NCBI GenBank assembly: GCA_047610385.1
Contig: JBLGAC010000030.1
Span: 1 to 47,868 of the forward strand
Length of the DNA: 47,868 nt
Reading direction: 5' to 3'
From: JBOCEF01 sp047610385
GTDB taxonomy: Bacteria; Pseudomonadota; Alphaproteobacteria; Rhodobacterales; Rhodobacteraceae
The position numbers and the translations under genes were made by a program. This document shows, in pieces, positions 17,901 to 25,701 of the stretch; the stretch's first letter is position 1, and each line of letters opens with the position of its first letter. Below the pieces are notes generated by a model. That model was given only the letters and a program-made list of their open reading frames with translations. It did not search any database and was not told where the DNA came from.

Positions 17901-18373
17901 GCGGTGGTTGACGATTTTGACACCGGGTCGTCGCCCATCAAGAACAGCATCCCGCCCTTGGGGGACGCGCCCGACAGCGCGGCGTGCTTGATCGCGTCCA
18001 TGGACCGATCCACGCCCGGCCCTTTGCCGTACCAGATCGCGAACACGCCTTCATGCTTGGGGTCGTCCCCGGCACCCATGGTCTGGCTGCCCGCGACGGC
18101 GGTGGCGGCCAGATCCTCGTTCAACCCCGGAAGGAAGACGATGTTGCGGGTTTTGGTTTCTTCGCGCGCGCGGAACAGTTCCAGATCGAAGCCGCCCAGA
18201 GGCGAGCCGCGATAGCCCGAGACATAGCCGCCGGTGTTCCACCCGCGGTCCTTGTCCCAGTCGGCCTGTTCCAGCGCGAGGCGGACCAGCGCCTGCATGC
18301 CAGTCATCAGGGCGGCACCTTGGCTCACCCGGTATTTGTCGGTCAGCGCAACCTGCGCATCGAGCGGCGCCAT
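14945..18373 (-). CDS. Indolepyruvate ferredoxin oxidoreductase, fused subunits
   Basis: A 1142-residue fusion of the alpha and beta subunits found as separate proteins in archaea. It oxidatively decarboxylates aryl (or branched) 2-oxo acids from amino acid breakdown to acyl-CoA, reducing ferredoxin. The N terminus (GYVSGYRGSPLGGFD, then LPGLNEDLAATAVAGSQ) is a pyrimidine-binding TPP domain. A TPP/C2 domain follows with CAGCPHNRS and GIGCHGM. A Cys-rich iron-sulfur motif (CEGCGDCGLKSNC) lies near residue 628, and the gamma domain starts at GIGGTGVITVGAVLA. GGAGGAG lies 5 nt before the ATG. The gene stands alone, with uvrC 190 bp upstream and its own terminator. Confidence 0.93.
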   Translation of the reverse strand: MAPLDAQVALTDKYRVSQGAALMTGMQALVRLALEQADWDKDRGWNTGGYVSGYRGSPLGGFDLELFRAREETKTRNIVFLPGLNEDLAATAVAGSQTMGAGDDPKHEGVFAIWYGKGPGVDRSMDAIKHAALSGASPKGGMLFLMGDDPVSKSSTTAHQSEPIMISGHVPVLFPANVHELIPLGLHAFAMSRFSGAPIAMKVVADTAESSATVALDKLRPDITLPEAPHCDIPLHHAPGFVPFAAQEQRLHDRLAGVVAYARANKLNRETLAPTGPGRLGIIAAGKAHGDVMSGLARLGLTPERAAASGIGVYKMSLVWPVEPEGLLEFCSQFDRVLVVEEKAPIIEDALARLLVNSEKRPLLSGKTDPQGVKLLSNVGELTPDQVATAIASQGSAAGIADLAPPPVPKLLGNAPALPRTAWYCAGCPHNRSTKLPEGSKAGGGIGCHGMSVMFDEDTTEYFTQMGAEGMHWVGRAPFVGRKHMFQNLGDGTYTHSGMLAIRAAVAAGTNITYKILYNDAVAMTGGQAIEDVALPADVARQVLSIGVKEVVVVSDDVDGTKANGEWPSGPVSFHDRAEHMLVQTRMRDVEGTTVLIYVQTCAAEKRRRRKRGKFPDPAKRVMINPAVCEGCGDCGLKSNCVAIKPLDTPMGVKRRIDQTACNKDYSCVEGFCPSFVTIEGEETDPLMGKTKGILHQPPEGLKDPALAPIDGFAAVITGIGGTGVITVGAVLAMAARLDGLHALVLDMTGLSQKNGAVSSHLQMARMPLTETPARIPRTRATALIACDMLTAASDDTLSLMAPGALGVANGEVEPLPLFTRMPTARADTDALAARLTAQLGADNMTIADTAGLATALVGDGMGANLMLVGVAAQAGALPVSIDAIERAIRLNGAAVEMNLAAFRWGRWIAQDRNMVEKTAARPASAPAIEAYADMVTRLTAHLTDYQSARWAKRFIKTLAEVEAAEDAFAPGRRTLSRIAAQSLGKVMSYKDEYEVARLHMSPAFRAMLKRDFAGDAKVVYHLAPPMISKLDPITGEPRKRAFGPWIEKGFRMLTRMKSLRGTALDPFGRSAERREERAMIGDMEEACRLVARTLSDKTDADAAILLGLAQEVKGYGHIKARNLAAVKPRWDGLVSALSTHA

Positions 18374-18497
18374 GTGCGCTCCTCCCCATATTTGAAGCGT
18401 TGCTTTTGCAGTCAGCCTAGGGCCGCAGATCGCGCATGCGCAAGAGGCCTAGCGTTCCACATCACGCTATCATAAGCCGCACTTACGAGATTGTCGC

Positions 18498-18520
18498 CAG
18501 AATTTTCTACGAAAATTCTG
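18498..18520. promoter_or_regulatory. 10-bp inverted repeat upstream of the oxidoreductase gene, candidate operator
   Basis: Exact arms CAGAATTTTC (18498-18507) and GAAAATTCTG (18511-18520) flank TAC, an AT-rich palindrome in GC-rich surroundings. It lies 125 bp upstream of the oxidoreductase start and 44 bp after the uvrC stop. The shape resembles Lrp/AsnC-type sites, fitting for an amino-acid catabolic gene; this is inference. It could also be a weak uvrC terminator, but no T-tract follows. Confidence 0.5.
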
Positions 18521-18563
18521 CGGCCCAGCGGCGAAGGCCGATCAGACGCCGCAGGGGGTAGGC

Positions 18564-20666
18564 TCAGCCGCCCTCAGCATTGAAAAAGGCATGGACGGTT
18601 TCGGCCACCGCGGCTGAGATGCCTTTGACCGCCTTCAGGTCCACCAGCCCCGCGCGGCTGACCGCCTTGGCCGATCCGAAATGCGCCAGCAGCGCGCGTT
18701 TGCGGGCCGCACCCACGCCGGGGATTTCATCGAGGGGCGTCGCGCTCATGGCCTTGGCGCGCTTGGCGCGGTGGGCGCCGATGGCGAAGCGGTGGGCTTC
18801 ATCGCGCAGGCGCTGAATGAAATAGAGGGTCGGGGATTTGTGCGGCAGGGCCAGCGGCGCACGGCCGGGGATGTGGAAGATTTCCTTGCCCGCGTCGCGT
18901 TCCTCGCCCTTGGCAACGCCGACCATGGCCACGCCGGTCACGCCGATTTCGGCCAAAGCGGCCTGGGCGGACGAAAGCTGGCCTTTGCCGCCGTCGATCA
19001 GCACCAGATCTGGCCAATCGCCTTTTTCGCGGGCCGGGTCCTCTTTTTGCAAGCGGGCGAAGCGGCGCATCAGAACTTCTTTCATCATGCCGAAGTCATC
19101 GCCGGCCACGATGTCGTCTGACTTGATGTTGAACTTGCGGTAGCGCGATTTCTCAAAGCCTTCGGGCCCCGCGCAGATCATCGCCCCGACCGCATGGGCG
19201 CCTGAGATGTGGGAGTTGTCATAGACCTCCACCCGCTTGGGCTTGGCCGCCAGACCGAAAGCCTCGGCCACGCCGTCCAGCAGCGTGGATTGCGCGGAGG
19301 TTTCAGCCAGACGCCGCCCCAGCGCCTCGCGCGCGTTTCTTTGGGCGTGCTCGACCAGCAGCTTTTTCTCTCCGCGCTGCGGCACCGCGATTTCGACCTT
19401 TTTGCCGCGCAGCGCGCTCAGCGCATTGACCAGCAGGTCGGGGTTGGCAACTTCATGGCTCAGCAACAGCAATCCTGGCGGGGCTTTGCCGTCATAGAAC
19501 TGGACGATGAAGGCCTCCATGATCTCCTCAGGCTCCGCCCCGGCGCCGGTGCGCGGGTGATAGGCGCGGTTGCCCCAGTTTTGATGGCTGCGGAAGAAAA
19601 ACACCTGCACGCAGGCCTGCCCGCCATCTTGATGCAGCGCGATGACGTCGGCCTCGTCCACGGTTTCGGGGTTCACGCCCTGCACCTGCTGCACCGAGGT
19701 CAGCGCCCGGATGCGGTCGCGCAGGGCGGCGGCGCGCTCAAACTCCATGGCATCCGACGCGGCCTGCATTTCTGTTGCCAGATCGGCCTGAATGCGCGTG
19801 GTCTTGCCGGACAGGAATTTCTCCGCGTCCTGCACCAGATCATCGTAGTCTGCGGCGGCGATCTTGCCGACACACGGCCCGGCGCAGCGTTTGATTTGAT
19901 ACAGCAGGCAGGGGCGGGTGCGGCCTTCGAACACCGAATCGGTGCAGGTGCGCAGCAGGAACGCGCGTTGCAGCTGGTTGAGCGTGCGGTTCACCGCGCC
20001 TGCGGATGCGAACGGCCCGAAATAGCGGCCCTTGCGCCGACGCGCCCCGCGATGCTTGGACAGTTGCGGAAATCCGTGGTCGTCCGCGATCAGAATATGT
20101 GGAAAACTTTTATCGTCGCGCAGCAGCACATTATAGCGCGGCTTGAGCTGTTTGATCAGGTTCTGCTCAAGCAGCAGCGCCTCGGTCTCGGTGGTGGTGG
20201 TCAGCACCATCATTGAGGACGTCGCTGAGATCATCCGCCCGATCCGCGCGGTGTGGCCGGTCAGGCGGGCATAGCTTGCCACCCGGTTCTTCAGGTTGCG
20301 CGCCTTGCCGACATACAGGACCGCGCCCTTGGCATCGAGCATCCGGTACACGCCGGGCGCTTCGGGCATGGTGCGCAGGTTGGCGCGGATCACGTCGACG
20401 CCTTGGGGGGCACCGGGCGCGGCGGCGCGCGGTGCGCCTTCTTCGTCGAAGCCGCCGGGTTGAAACGGGGCTGGGTCGGCTGCCGTTGCGGCGCCTTGGT
20501 TGCTTGGCGCATCGGCGCCTGCTGCGGACGAATCGGCGGGGGCGCAGGGGGCGTCAGGTTCGGGGGCCGGATGCTGCACCGCCGCTGTTATGGGCGCGGT
20601 TGCGGCGCCTGCGGTTTTGGGGCCATCCGAGGCCGATTCAGCGTCGTTTTTCGCGTCTTCGCGCAT
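18564..20666 (-). CDS. uvrC: Excinuclease ABC subunit C
   Basis: Nucleotide-excision-repair nuclease of 700 residues that makes both incisions around a lesion after UvrAB loading. The GIY-YIG domain is at about residues 100-180 (GVYRMLDAKGAVLYVGKARN). The Cys-bearing region (TRPCLLYQIKRCAGPC), the UVR motif (EFERAAALRDRI) and the RNase H-like endonuclease domain (EVYDNSHISGAHAVGAM) follow, with helix-hairpin-helix motifs (IPGVGAARKRALLAHFG) at the C terminus. The first ~90 residues are an unusual low-complexity Ala/Pro/Asp-rich extension. The ATG at 20666 is supported by GGAGG 5 nt upstream. Confidence 0.95.
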   Translation of the reverse strand: MREDAKNDAESASDGPKTAGAATAPITAAVQHPAPEPDAPCAPADSSAAGADAPSNQGAATAADPAPFQPGGFDEEGAPRAAAPGAPQGVDVIRANLRTMPEAPGVYRMLDAKGAVLYVGKARNLKNRVASYARLTGHTARIGRMISATSSMMVLTTTTETEALLLEQNLIKQLKPRYNVLLRDDKSFPHILIADDHGFPQLSKHRGARRRKGRYFGPFASAGAVNRTLNQLQRAFLLRTCTDSVFEGRTRPCLLYQIKRCAGPCVGKIAAADYDDLVQDAEKFLSGKTTRIQADLATEMQAASDAMEFERAAALRDRIRALTSVQQVQGVNPETVDEADVIALHQDGGQACVQVFFFRSHQNWGNRAYHPRTGAGAEPEEIMEAFIVQFYDGKAPPGLLLLSHEVANPDLLVNALSALRGKKVEIAVPQRGEKKLLVEHAQRNAREALGRRLAETSAQSTLLDGVAEAFGLAAKPKRVEVYDNSHISGAHAVGAMICAGPEGFEKSRYRKFNIKSDDIVAGDDFGMMKEVLMRRFARLQKEDPAREKGDWPDLVLIDGGKGQLSSAQAALAEIGVTGVAMVGVAKGEERDAGKEIFHIPGRAPLALPHKSPTLYFIQRLRDEAHRFAIGAHRAKRAKAMSATPLDEIPGVGAARKRALLAHFGSAKAVSRAGLVDLKAVKGISAAVAETVHAFFNAEGG

Positions 20667-21012
20667 CCAACCTCCGGTCGACCGGTCCAGACCTCCCCAT
20701 GTTGCGAGGGACTTAACGACTGTCCACGTTTCCTGTGGATAAGTCTGTGGCTAACTGCGGGCAAACCCGACTTCCCCTTGACGGGGTAAGGGTTTTTTTA
20801 CATTGATTAAATTTTATGCAGTTCCCATAACATATTGAATTTATTAACTTTAGTTGGGAGGCGACTTCGAATTTTAGCCTCTATGACAGAATCGATGCAA
20901 TTTTAAGGCTCTGGGCGCGTCAAGTGGAAAACTGCAGTTTCCAACAAGGGTATGCGCCACATCGAAACTTTGCCGCGGTGCACAATTTTCGCCATATGCG
21001 TGTGCTTTGCGA
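20667..21012. other. AT-rich intergenic region upstream of uvrC
   Basis: 346 bp without a convincing gene. The part at about 20793-20905 is strikingly AT-rich for this genome (for example ATTGATTAAATTTTATG). It also contains a DnaA-box match at 20734-20742 and a near-palindrome around CTGCAG at about 20926-20942. It must carry the uvrC promoter on the minus strand. No clear -35/-10 pair could be chosen. Confidence 0.5.
20734..20742 (-). promoter_or_regulatory. Perfect DnaA-box match
   Basis: The minus strand reads TTATCCACA, identical to the E. coli DnaA-box consensus. A second copy with one mismatch (TTAGCCACA) lies 12 bp upstream in transcript terms at 20746-20754. They lie about 70-90 bp upstream of uvrC and beside an AT-rich stretch. 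DnaA control of uvrC, or a replication-related site, are both possible. Confidence 0.45.
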
Positions 21013-21804
21013 TCACTCCACACCCAAAATATCGGCCGTGCGCCAAACCAGATGCTGCCCCCCGTCCAGCGCCAGCATTTGCCCGGTTAATCCGTCGGCC
21101 GACAGGATGTATTGCAGGCCCGCGCAGATGTCTTCGGGATCGGCACCGCGTTCCAGAATCGTTGCCGCGCGCTGGGCGTCGAAATGGGCTTGGGACTGGC
21201 GCGCTCCCTGCAAGGTGGGGCCGGGGCCGATGGCGTTGACGCGCACATGCGGTGCCAGCCCTTGGGCGGCCATGCGGGTGAAGGCCCACAGACCCGCCTT
21301 GGCGACGCTATAGCTCATGAACTCTGGCGTTGGTTTCAGCACCCGCTGGTCGACCATGTTCACAACGCAGGCGCGTGCGCGGGGCAGGCCGCGGGCGTCA
21401 AGCTCAGCCCTTGGGGCCTGTTCGGCAAAGGCCTGGGTCAGAACCATGGGCGCGTGCAGGTTGGTTTCAACCGCCCGATCCCAGGATCTGCGGGTCATGG
21501 CACCCATGTGGTCATGTTCGAATATTGAGGCATTGTTGATCAAAAGCGACAGCGGCGCGTCCAGCGCTGCGGCCGCGCGGGCGACCAGCGCGTCGGTCTG
21601 TGCATCGTCCATCAGATCGGCTGGCAGCACCACCGCCCGCCCGCCAGCGTCCGTGATCGCCGCGGCCAGATCACCGGCGTCCTGCACCGATCCGTTGCAA
21701 TGGATCGCCACCGCCCAGCCGGCTTTCGCCAGATCTTGAACCATTGCGCGCCCCAAGCGCCGCGCACCGCCAGTGATCAGGGCCGCGCCGGGTGTCATTG
21801 CCAT
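21013..21804 (-). CDS. Short-chain dehydrogenase, pteridine-reductase (FolM/PTR1) type
   Basis: A 263-residue Rossmann-fold SDR. The nucleotide motif is TGGARRLGR (11-19), with the arginine typical of NADPH-binding pteridine reductases, and the NNAS motif is at 90-93. The catalytic set is Asp152, Tyr165 and Lys169 (Asp where most SDRs have Ser). This Asp-13-Tyr-4-Lys spacing is the arrangement known for pteridine reductase PTR1. It probably reduces dihydropterins or related folates with NADPH; the exact substrate is inferred. Last gene of a minus-strand group, 24 bp after the antiporter gene, with AGGAC upstream of the ATG. Confidence 0.85.
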   Translation of the reverse strand: MAMTPGAALITGGARRLGRAMVQDLAKAGWAVAIHCNGSVQDAGDLAAAITDAGGRAVVLPADLMDDAQTDALVARAAAALDAPLSLLINNASIFEHDHMGAMTRRSWDRAVETNLHAPMVLTQAFAEQAPRAELDARGLPRARACVVNMVDQRVLKPTPEFMSYSVAKAGLWAFTRMAAQGLAPHVRVNAIGPGPTLQGARQSQAHFDAQRAATILERGADPEDICAGLQYILSADGLTGQMLALDGGQHLVWRTADILGVE

Positions 21805-21828
21805 GTTGGTTGTCCTTGTCCGCAGCAG

Positions 21829-22782
21829 TCAGGTGATCGGCACGAATGCCAACGCCAGATAAACCACATAGAGCGCCAGGAACCCGGCGCCCACCCGTCG
21901 CGACATCCCCGCCATGCGGCACACGAAGGGCGCAAGCAACGCCGAGGCCGCAAGCATCACCCAAAGGTCAAAGCTGAGGAACCGCTGATCAATCGCGATC
22001 GGGGTTATCAGGCTGGCCACCCCCATGATGCCCACGAGGTTAAAGAGATTTGAGCCGATCACATTGCCGATCGCCACATCTGCCTGTTTGCGGATCGCCG
22101 CGGTCAACGTGGTCGCCAGTTCAGGCAGCGATGTCCCCAGCGCGACCACCGTAAGGCCGATCGCCGCCTCAGACACGCCCATGTCAAGCGCGAGGTTCCG
22201 CGCGCCGCCGATCAGCAGATGCGCGCCCAGCGGCAGCCCGATCATACCCACCGCGATGAAAGCCGCGATTTTCCAGCGGGCCGTGTTGGGGTCGACGTCT
22301 TCCAGATCCTCAAGGAAATCTTGCTTGCCGCAGGCGCGTTGCTTGCGCGCGCTCATCACCGCGTCAGACAGCATCACGCCCAGCAGCGCCAACAGCAGCA
22401 GCCCGTGCCACCAGGTCAGCGGGCCCAAAAAACACAGGCCGACAAAGGCAACCGACGCGAACATCATCTGGCCAAAGCTGCGCAGCGTGTCGCAATGGCG
22501 GCTGTCGATGGTTGAAATCAACGCCGGTAGGCCCAGCACCAGCAGCACGTTTGCCACGTTGGACCCGACCACGTTGCCCACCGCGATGCCCGGCGCATTG
22601 TCGAGCGCGGCCTGCACGGCGATCAGCAATTCAGGCGCCGAGGTGCCGAAGGCCACCACAGTCAGGCTGACGATCAGCGCAGGAATGCCGAGGCGCAGCG
22701 ACAGCGCAACCGCCCCGCGAACCAGCGCATCGCCCGCGCCCAGAAGGATCGCAAGGCCAGAGACAACCAGCACGAAGTCCAT
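21829..22782 (-). CDS. Calcium/sodium antiporter, YrbG family
   Basis: A 317-residue inner-membrane exchanger with about ten helices and the two inverted alpha-repeats of the CaCA family. The ion-binding motifs are GTSAPELLIA with VGNVVGSN in the first half and GTSLPELATT with IGNVIGSN in the second. A hydrophilic loop (KQDFLEDLEDVDPNTARWK) separates them. It is expected to exchange Ca2+ or a similar cation for Na+ or H+. The ATG at 22782 has AAGGAG 4 nt upstream; the open frame extends 39 codons further without support. Cotranscribed with the SDR gene. Confidence 0.93.
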   Translation of the reverse strand: MDFVLVVSGLAILLGAGDALVRGAVALSLRLGIPALIVSLTVVAFGTSAPELLIAVQAALDNAPGIAVGNVVGSNVANVLLVLGLPALISTIDSRHCDTLRSFGQMMFASVAFVGLCFLGPLTWWHGLLLLALLGVMLSDAVMSARKQRACGKQDFLEDLEDVDPNTARWKIAAFIAVGMIGLPLGAHLLIGGARNLALDMGVSEAAIGLTVVALGTSLPELATTLTAAIRKQADVAIGNVIGSNLFNLVGIMGVASLITPIAIDQRFLSFDLWVMLAASALLAPFVCRMAGMSRRVGAGFLALYVVYLALAFVPIT

Positions 22783-22923
22783 GAAGCTCCTTCCGCGGCG
22801 AGGGCCGCATTGGGGGCGCTCCGGACCCTTGCGGACCGGTCGGCGCGACGCAGAGGCGTTATATAGGCGCGGTGCAGGGTTTGTGAACGCCAAGATCAAA
22901 GTTGGTCATGGTCGATTTTGCGG

Positions 22924-23130
22924 TCAGCCGCGTTTTCCGCCGCCGTTCACGCTGCAAGGGCACCGCGCCCCGGCGACGATCCAGGATTTGCAGTCGGGGC
23001 AGCGCACTGCCTCGGCCGGTTTGGGCACGCGTCGGGCGGTCTTGCCGATGCGTTTTTTCTTGTCGCGCCCCATGATCAGCGCCAAGGCACCCATGACCAC
23101 AAGGAACAGCACCGCGAGCTTGGCGATCAT
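22924..23130 (-). CDS. Small membrane-anchored zinc-ribbon protein
   Basis: 68 residues: one N-terminal transmembrane helix (LAVLFLVVMGALALIMG), a basic linker (KKKRIGKTARR) and a C-terminal CxxC...CxC set (RCPDCKSW, RCPCS) that looks like a small zinc ribbon. Function unknown. AGGA lies 9 nt before the ATG. It sits 40 bp after the SppA-type peptidase gene on the same strand, so the two are probably cotranscribed. Confidence 0.75.
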   Translation of the reverse strand: MIAKLAVLFLVVMGALALIMGRDKKKRIGKTARRVPKPAEAVRCPDCKSWIVAGARCPCSVNGGGKRG

Positions 23131-23170
23131 CTGTGCAGTCCTTTTTCGGGGTGGGACATATCGGGACGGG

Positions 23171-24001
23171 TCACAGGCCGAAGCGGGACCACATCACCCG
23201 CTCCTCCGCCGCATCAATCATGCCTGCAGCCAGCGCGGCACCCGCAGTGCCGCCGCCGCCGAAGCGCGACAGCAGACCCTTGCGTGGGGCGTATTCGCGG
23301 ATTGAAAGGTCCTTGCCGAAGCGGCGTTCAAGTTCGGGGCGCATGGCGGCGATCCCGTCGATGATGCCCAGTTCCGTCGCGCGCGCGGCGGTCCAGACCC
23401 GGCCGTCGAACAGGGGTTCATGCGCCTCGTCCAGCCGGACACCACGGCGGGTGCGCACATGGTCGGTGAAAACGCCCTGCAATTGGGCCAGCAGATCGTA
23501 CAGGCGGTTCACTTGGGCCGGGTCTTCGGGCTGGAATGGGTCGAGGAACGCCTTGTTGTCCCCCGTCGCATGGACCCGGCGCTGCACCCCGTGGCGCGCG
23601 ATCAGGTCTTGCAGGCCGAAGCTGGCATGGATCACGCCGATCGAACCGACGATCGAGGCCGGATCGCCATAGATTTCATCCGCCGCGCAGGCCAGCCAAT
23701 AGCCGCCCGACGCGGCCGCGTCCTCAACAAAGGCCACCACCGGCACGTTGTTCTGGTCGGCCAACCGCCGGATGCGCCCGGCGATCAGCGATGATTGCAC
23801 CGGGGACCCACCGGGCGAATTGATCGACAGCGCCACCGCGACGGGGCCGCTGGCAAAAGCGCGCTCTATCACGGGCGCGAGGGATTGGTCCGACAGGCCG
23901 CGGCTGAACCGCCCGGCTGAGCCGATGACGCCATGCAGCCGGATGACGGCCACTTTGGGGGGGCGCGTGACGAAGCGCTTGATCACTGAGGGAAGTTTCA
24001 T
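23171..24001 (-). CDS. S49-family serine peptidase (SppA-like)
   Basis: A 276-residue protein of the SppA/protease IV family, close to the short single-domain form. The motifs are LSINSPGGSP (59-67) and the nucleophile Ser98 in EDAAASGGYWLACAADEI, followed by GSIGVI. The DGRVWTAARATELGIIDG segment is the usual C-terminal landmark. The family cleaves remnant signal peptides or membrane protein fragments. No obvious N-terminal transmembrane helix, so it may be peripheral. It heads the run toward the zinc ribbon and antiporter genes. Confidence 0.9.
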   Translation of the reverse strand: MKLPSVIKRFVTRPPKVAVIRLHGVIGSAGRFSRGLSDQSLAPVIERAFASGPVAVALSINSPGGSPVQSSLIAGRIRRLADQNNVPVVAFVEDAAASGGYWLACAADEIYGDPASIVGSIGVIHASFGLQDLIARHGVQRRVHATGDNKAFLDPFQPEDPAQVNRLYDLLAQLQGVFTDHVRTRRGVRLDEAHEPLFDGRVWTAARATELGIIDGIAAMRPELERRFGKDLSIREYAPRKGLLSRFGGGGTAGAALAAGMIDAAEERVMWSRFGL

Positions 24002-24087
24002 GTTTTGGGACCTAGGTGCGCGGGATGCTCAGGGCAAGTGTGGGCACCGCCGCACCGGGGTGAAAGCGGCGTTCATGCATCGGATGT

Positions 24088-24684
24088 CTACGGGCCGGGG
24101 CCGAAATCGCCGCCGGCAAGTGGATGTGGGGCGCTGGCCTCGGCGTGATCGGTGGCTGCCTGCGCGGCGGCGTGGGCCATGGCGGTCTCAGCCGCCTCAA
24201 TCAGGCGGCTCAGGCGCATCTGCGCGGCGGCGCCGCCTGCGCGTCCGGCGGCGGCGCCGGTGCGGGCCAGCAGGCGGGCGGCGTTTTCCTCCATGGCACC
24301 GGGGCCGGGGGTGGGGGCGGCGTGTTCGGCCCATGACGCCATCGCCGCCAGCCGCCCGGCGCGTGATGCGGCCAGCGACCGGCGCAGATCGCGGGTCGCC
24401 TGCCGGGCCAGCGGGCCATCCCCGCCCGCGATCTTGCGCAGCGCCAGCATCCCGAAATCTTCGGCCGCGCGCCATGCGCGCGCGGTGCCCAGCATGCCCT
24501 GCACACCAGCGGGTTGCAGCACCCCGGACGCCGCACCGATCCACAATGCCGCGACCAGCGCTTCGGCCGCGTCGGGCCCTTCGGACAGCGCCGCGAGGTC
24601 CGCTAGCGCCGCGGCATCTTGCGCCAATGCCGCGTCGAACCGCGTCACATGCGCCAAGGGGGACGTCTGGCGGGTTGCTTGCAT
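24088..24684 (-). CDS. Hypothetical Ala-rich protein
   Basis: A predicted 198-residue protein, strongly alanine-rich and probably all-helical (for example LADLAALSEGPDAAEALVAALW and MEENAARLLARTGAAAG). No family recognised and no signal peptide. The ATG at 24684 has AGGGGA 7 nt upstream, which favours this strand over a plus-strand frame across the same bases. Divergent from the DUF465 gene and 86 bp upstream of the SppA-like gene, with which it may be cotranscribed. Confidence 0.55.
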   Translation of the reverse strand: MQATRQTSPLAHVTRFDAALAQDAAALADLAALSEGPDAAEALVAALWIGAASGVLQPAGVQGMLGTARAWRAAEDFGMLALRKIAGGDGPLARQATRDLRRSLAASRAGRLAAMASWAEHAAPTPGPGAMEENAARLLARTGAAAGRAGGAAAQMRLSRLIEAAETAMAHAAAQAATDHAEASAPHPLAGGDFGPGP

Positions 24685-24812
24685 CGTGAAATCCCCTAAA
24701 ACCGATCCGTGCATTGGTGCCGTCGGGTTCGGCGCGCCAGTTTCCCGATGTGCCCGCCACCCGCGTCCGTCGCGGCCATGGCGCGAGCGCCGACCACAGG
24801 ACCCCGCGATCC

Positions 24813-25022
24813 ATGATGATCATGAGCCCGGAAGAGGCGCTCGCCGTCAAGCTGGAGCGCCTGCGGGCCGAACATCGCGATCTTGACGCGGCAATCGACA
24901 TGATGGCCAAAATCCCCGTCGCCGACCAGCTCGCGATGCGTCGACTGAAAAAGCGCAAGCTGTCGCTGAAGGACGAAATCTCACGTCTCGTAGACCGGCT
25001 GATCCCCGACATCATCGCCTGA
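24813..25022 (+). CDS. DUF465 (YdcH-family) small protein
   Basis: 69 residues forming a two-helix coiled-coil-like protein: EEALAVKLERLRAEHRDLDA, then QLAMRRLKKRKLSLKDEISR. This is the DUF465/YdcH pattern. Function unknown. Two further ATGs (24816 and 24822) follow the first; an AGGA lies 12 nt before 24813. It precedes purE on the same strand by 178 bp. Confidence 0.85.
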   Translation: MMIMSPEEALAVKLERLRAEHRDLDAAIDMMAKIPVADQLAMRRLKKRKLSLKDEISRLVDRLIPDIIA

Positions 25023-25200
25023 GCGGGGCTGCGGCGCGGCCCGGCGCGTCCCTGCGGGCCGCGGCCACCTCGCCCACGCATCCCGCCCACGCATCCCGAT
25101 TGGCGGCGTCTTGCGCCCGATGGCCCCGGCGCTATGATCCCGGGTCTTCATGCGGGCCTCCCCTCCCGCGCGCCGTTCCCCCGCGAGGAGACGTAGTTCC

Positions 25201-25701
25201 ATGACCCTTTCCCCCACCTCGCCGCCCGTCGGCATTGTGATGGGCAGCCAGTCCGACTGGCCCACCATGAAGCGCGCGGCTGAGATCCTTGATCAGCTGG
25301 GCGTGGGGTATGAGGCAAAGATCGTCTCAGCGCACCGCACCCCGGACCGCCTGTTCGCCTATGCCGAGGCCGCTGTGGATCGCGGCCTGCAAGCGATCAT
25401 CGCGGGTGCCGGGGGGGCGGCGCATTTGCCCGGCATGCTGGCGGCCAAAACGCGGATCCCGATTCTGGGCGTGCCGGTGCAAAGCCGGGCGCTGTCGGGC
25501 GTGGACAGCCTTTATTCCATCGTGCAGATGCCGCGCGGCATCCCCGTTGCCACCTTCGCCATCGGCGAGGCCGGGGCTGCCAATGCTGCATTGTTCGCCG
25601 CGGCGATGCTTGCGATCCACGATGCCGGGTTGGCAGCCCGGCTTGATGCATTCCGCGCGGCCCAGGCCGACGCCGTGGCTGAGGAGCCTGTCGATGAGTG
25701 A
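25201..25701 (+). CDS. purE: N5-carboxyaminoimidazole ribonucleotide mutase PurE
   Basis: A 166-residue purine biosynthesis enzyme that converts N5-CAIR to CAIR. The class I signatures are visible: GIVMGSQSDWPTM near the start, the SAHRTPDRL loop with the catalytic His, and GAGGAAHLPGMLA. GAGGAG lies about 10 nt before the ATG. Its end overlaps the purK start by 8 bp, so the two are translationally coupled and act in succession (PurK makes N5-CAIR, PurE rearranges it). Confidence 0.96.
   Translation: MTLSPTSPPVGIVMGSQSDWPTMKRAAEILDQLGVGYEAKIVSAHRTPDRLFAYAEAAVDRGLQAIIAGAGGAAHLPGMLAAKTRIPILGVPVQSRALSGVDSLYSIVQMPRGIPVATFAIGEAGAANAALFAAAMLAIHDAGLAARLDAFRAAQADAVAEEPVDE

Noticed and set aside
20775..20799. 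Plus-strand terminator-like sequence (CCCTT...AAGGG then seven T)
   Set aside because: Stem of only 5 bp and no plus-strand gene ends here; possibly part of an antisense RNA but unsupported.
24152..24886. Plus-strand frame overlapping the Ala-rich hypothetical gene and the DUF465 start
   Set aside because: No ribosome site and Ser/Arg/Ala-rich shadow composition; the minus frame has a better start. Some doubt remains.
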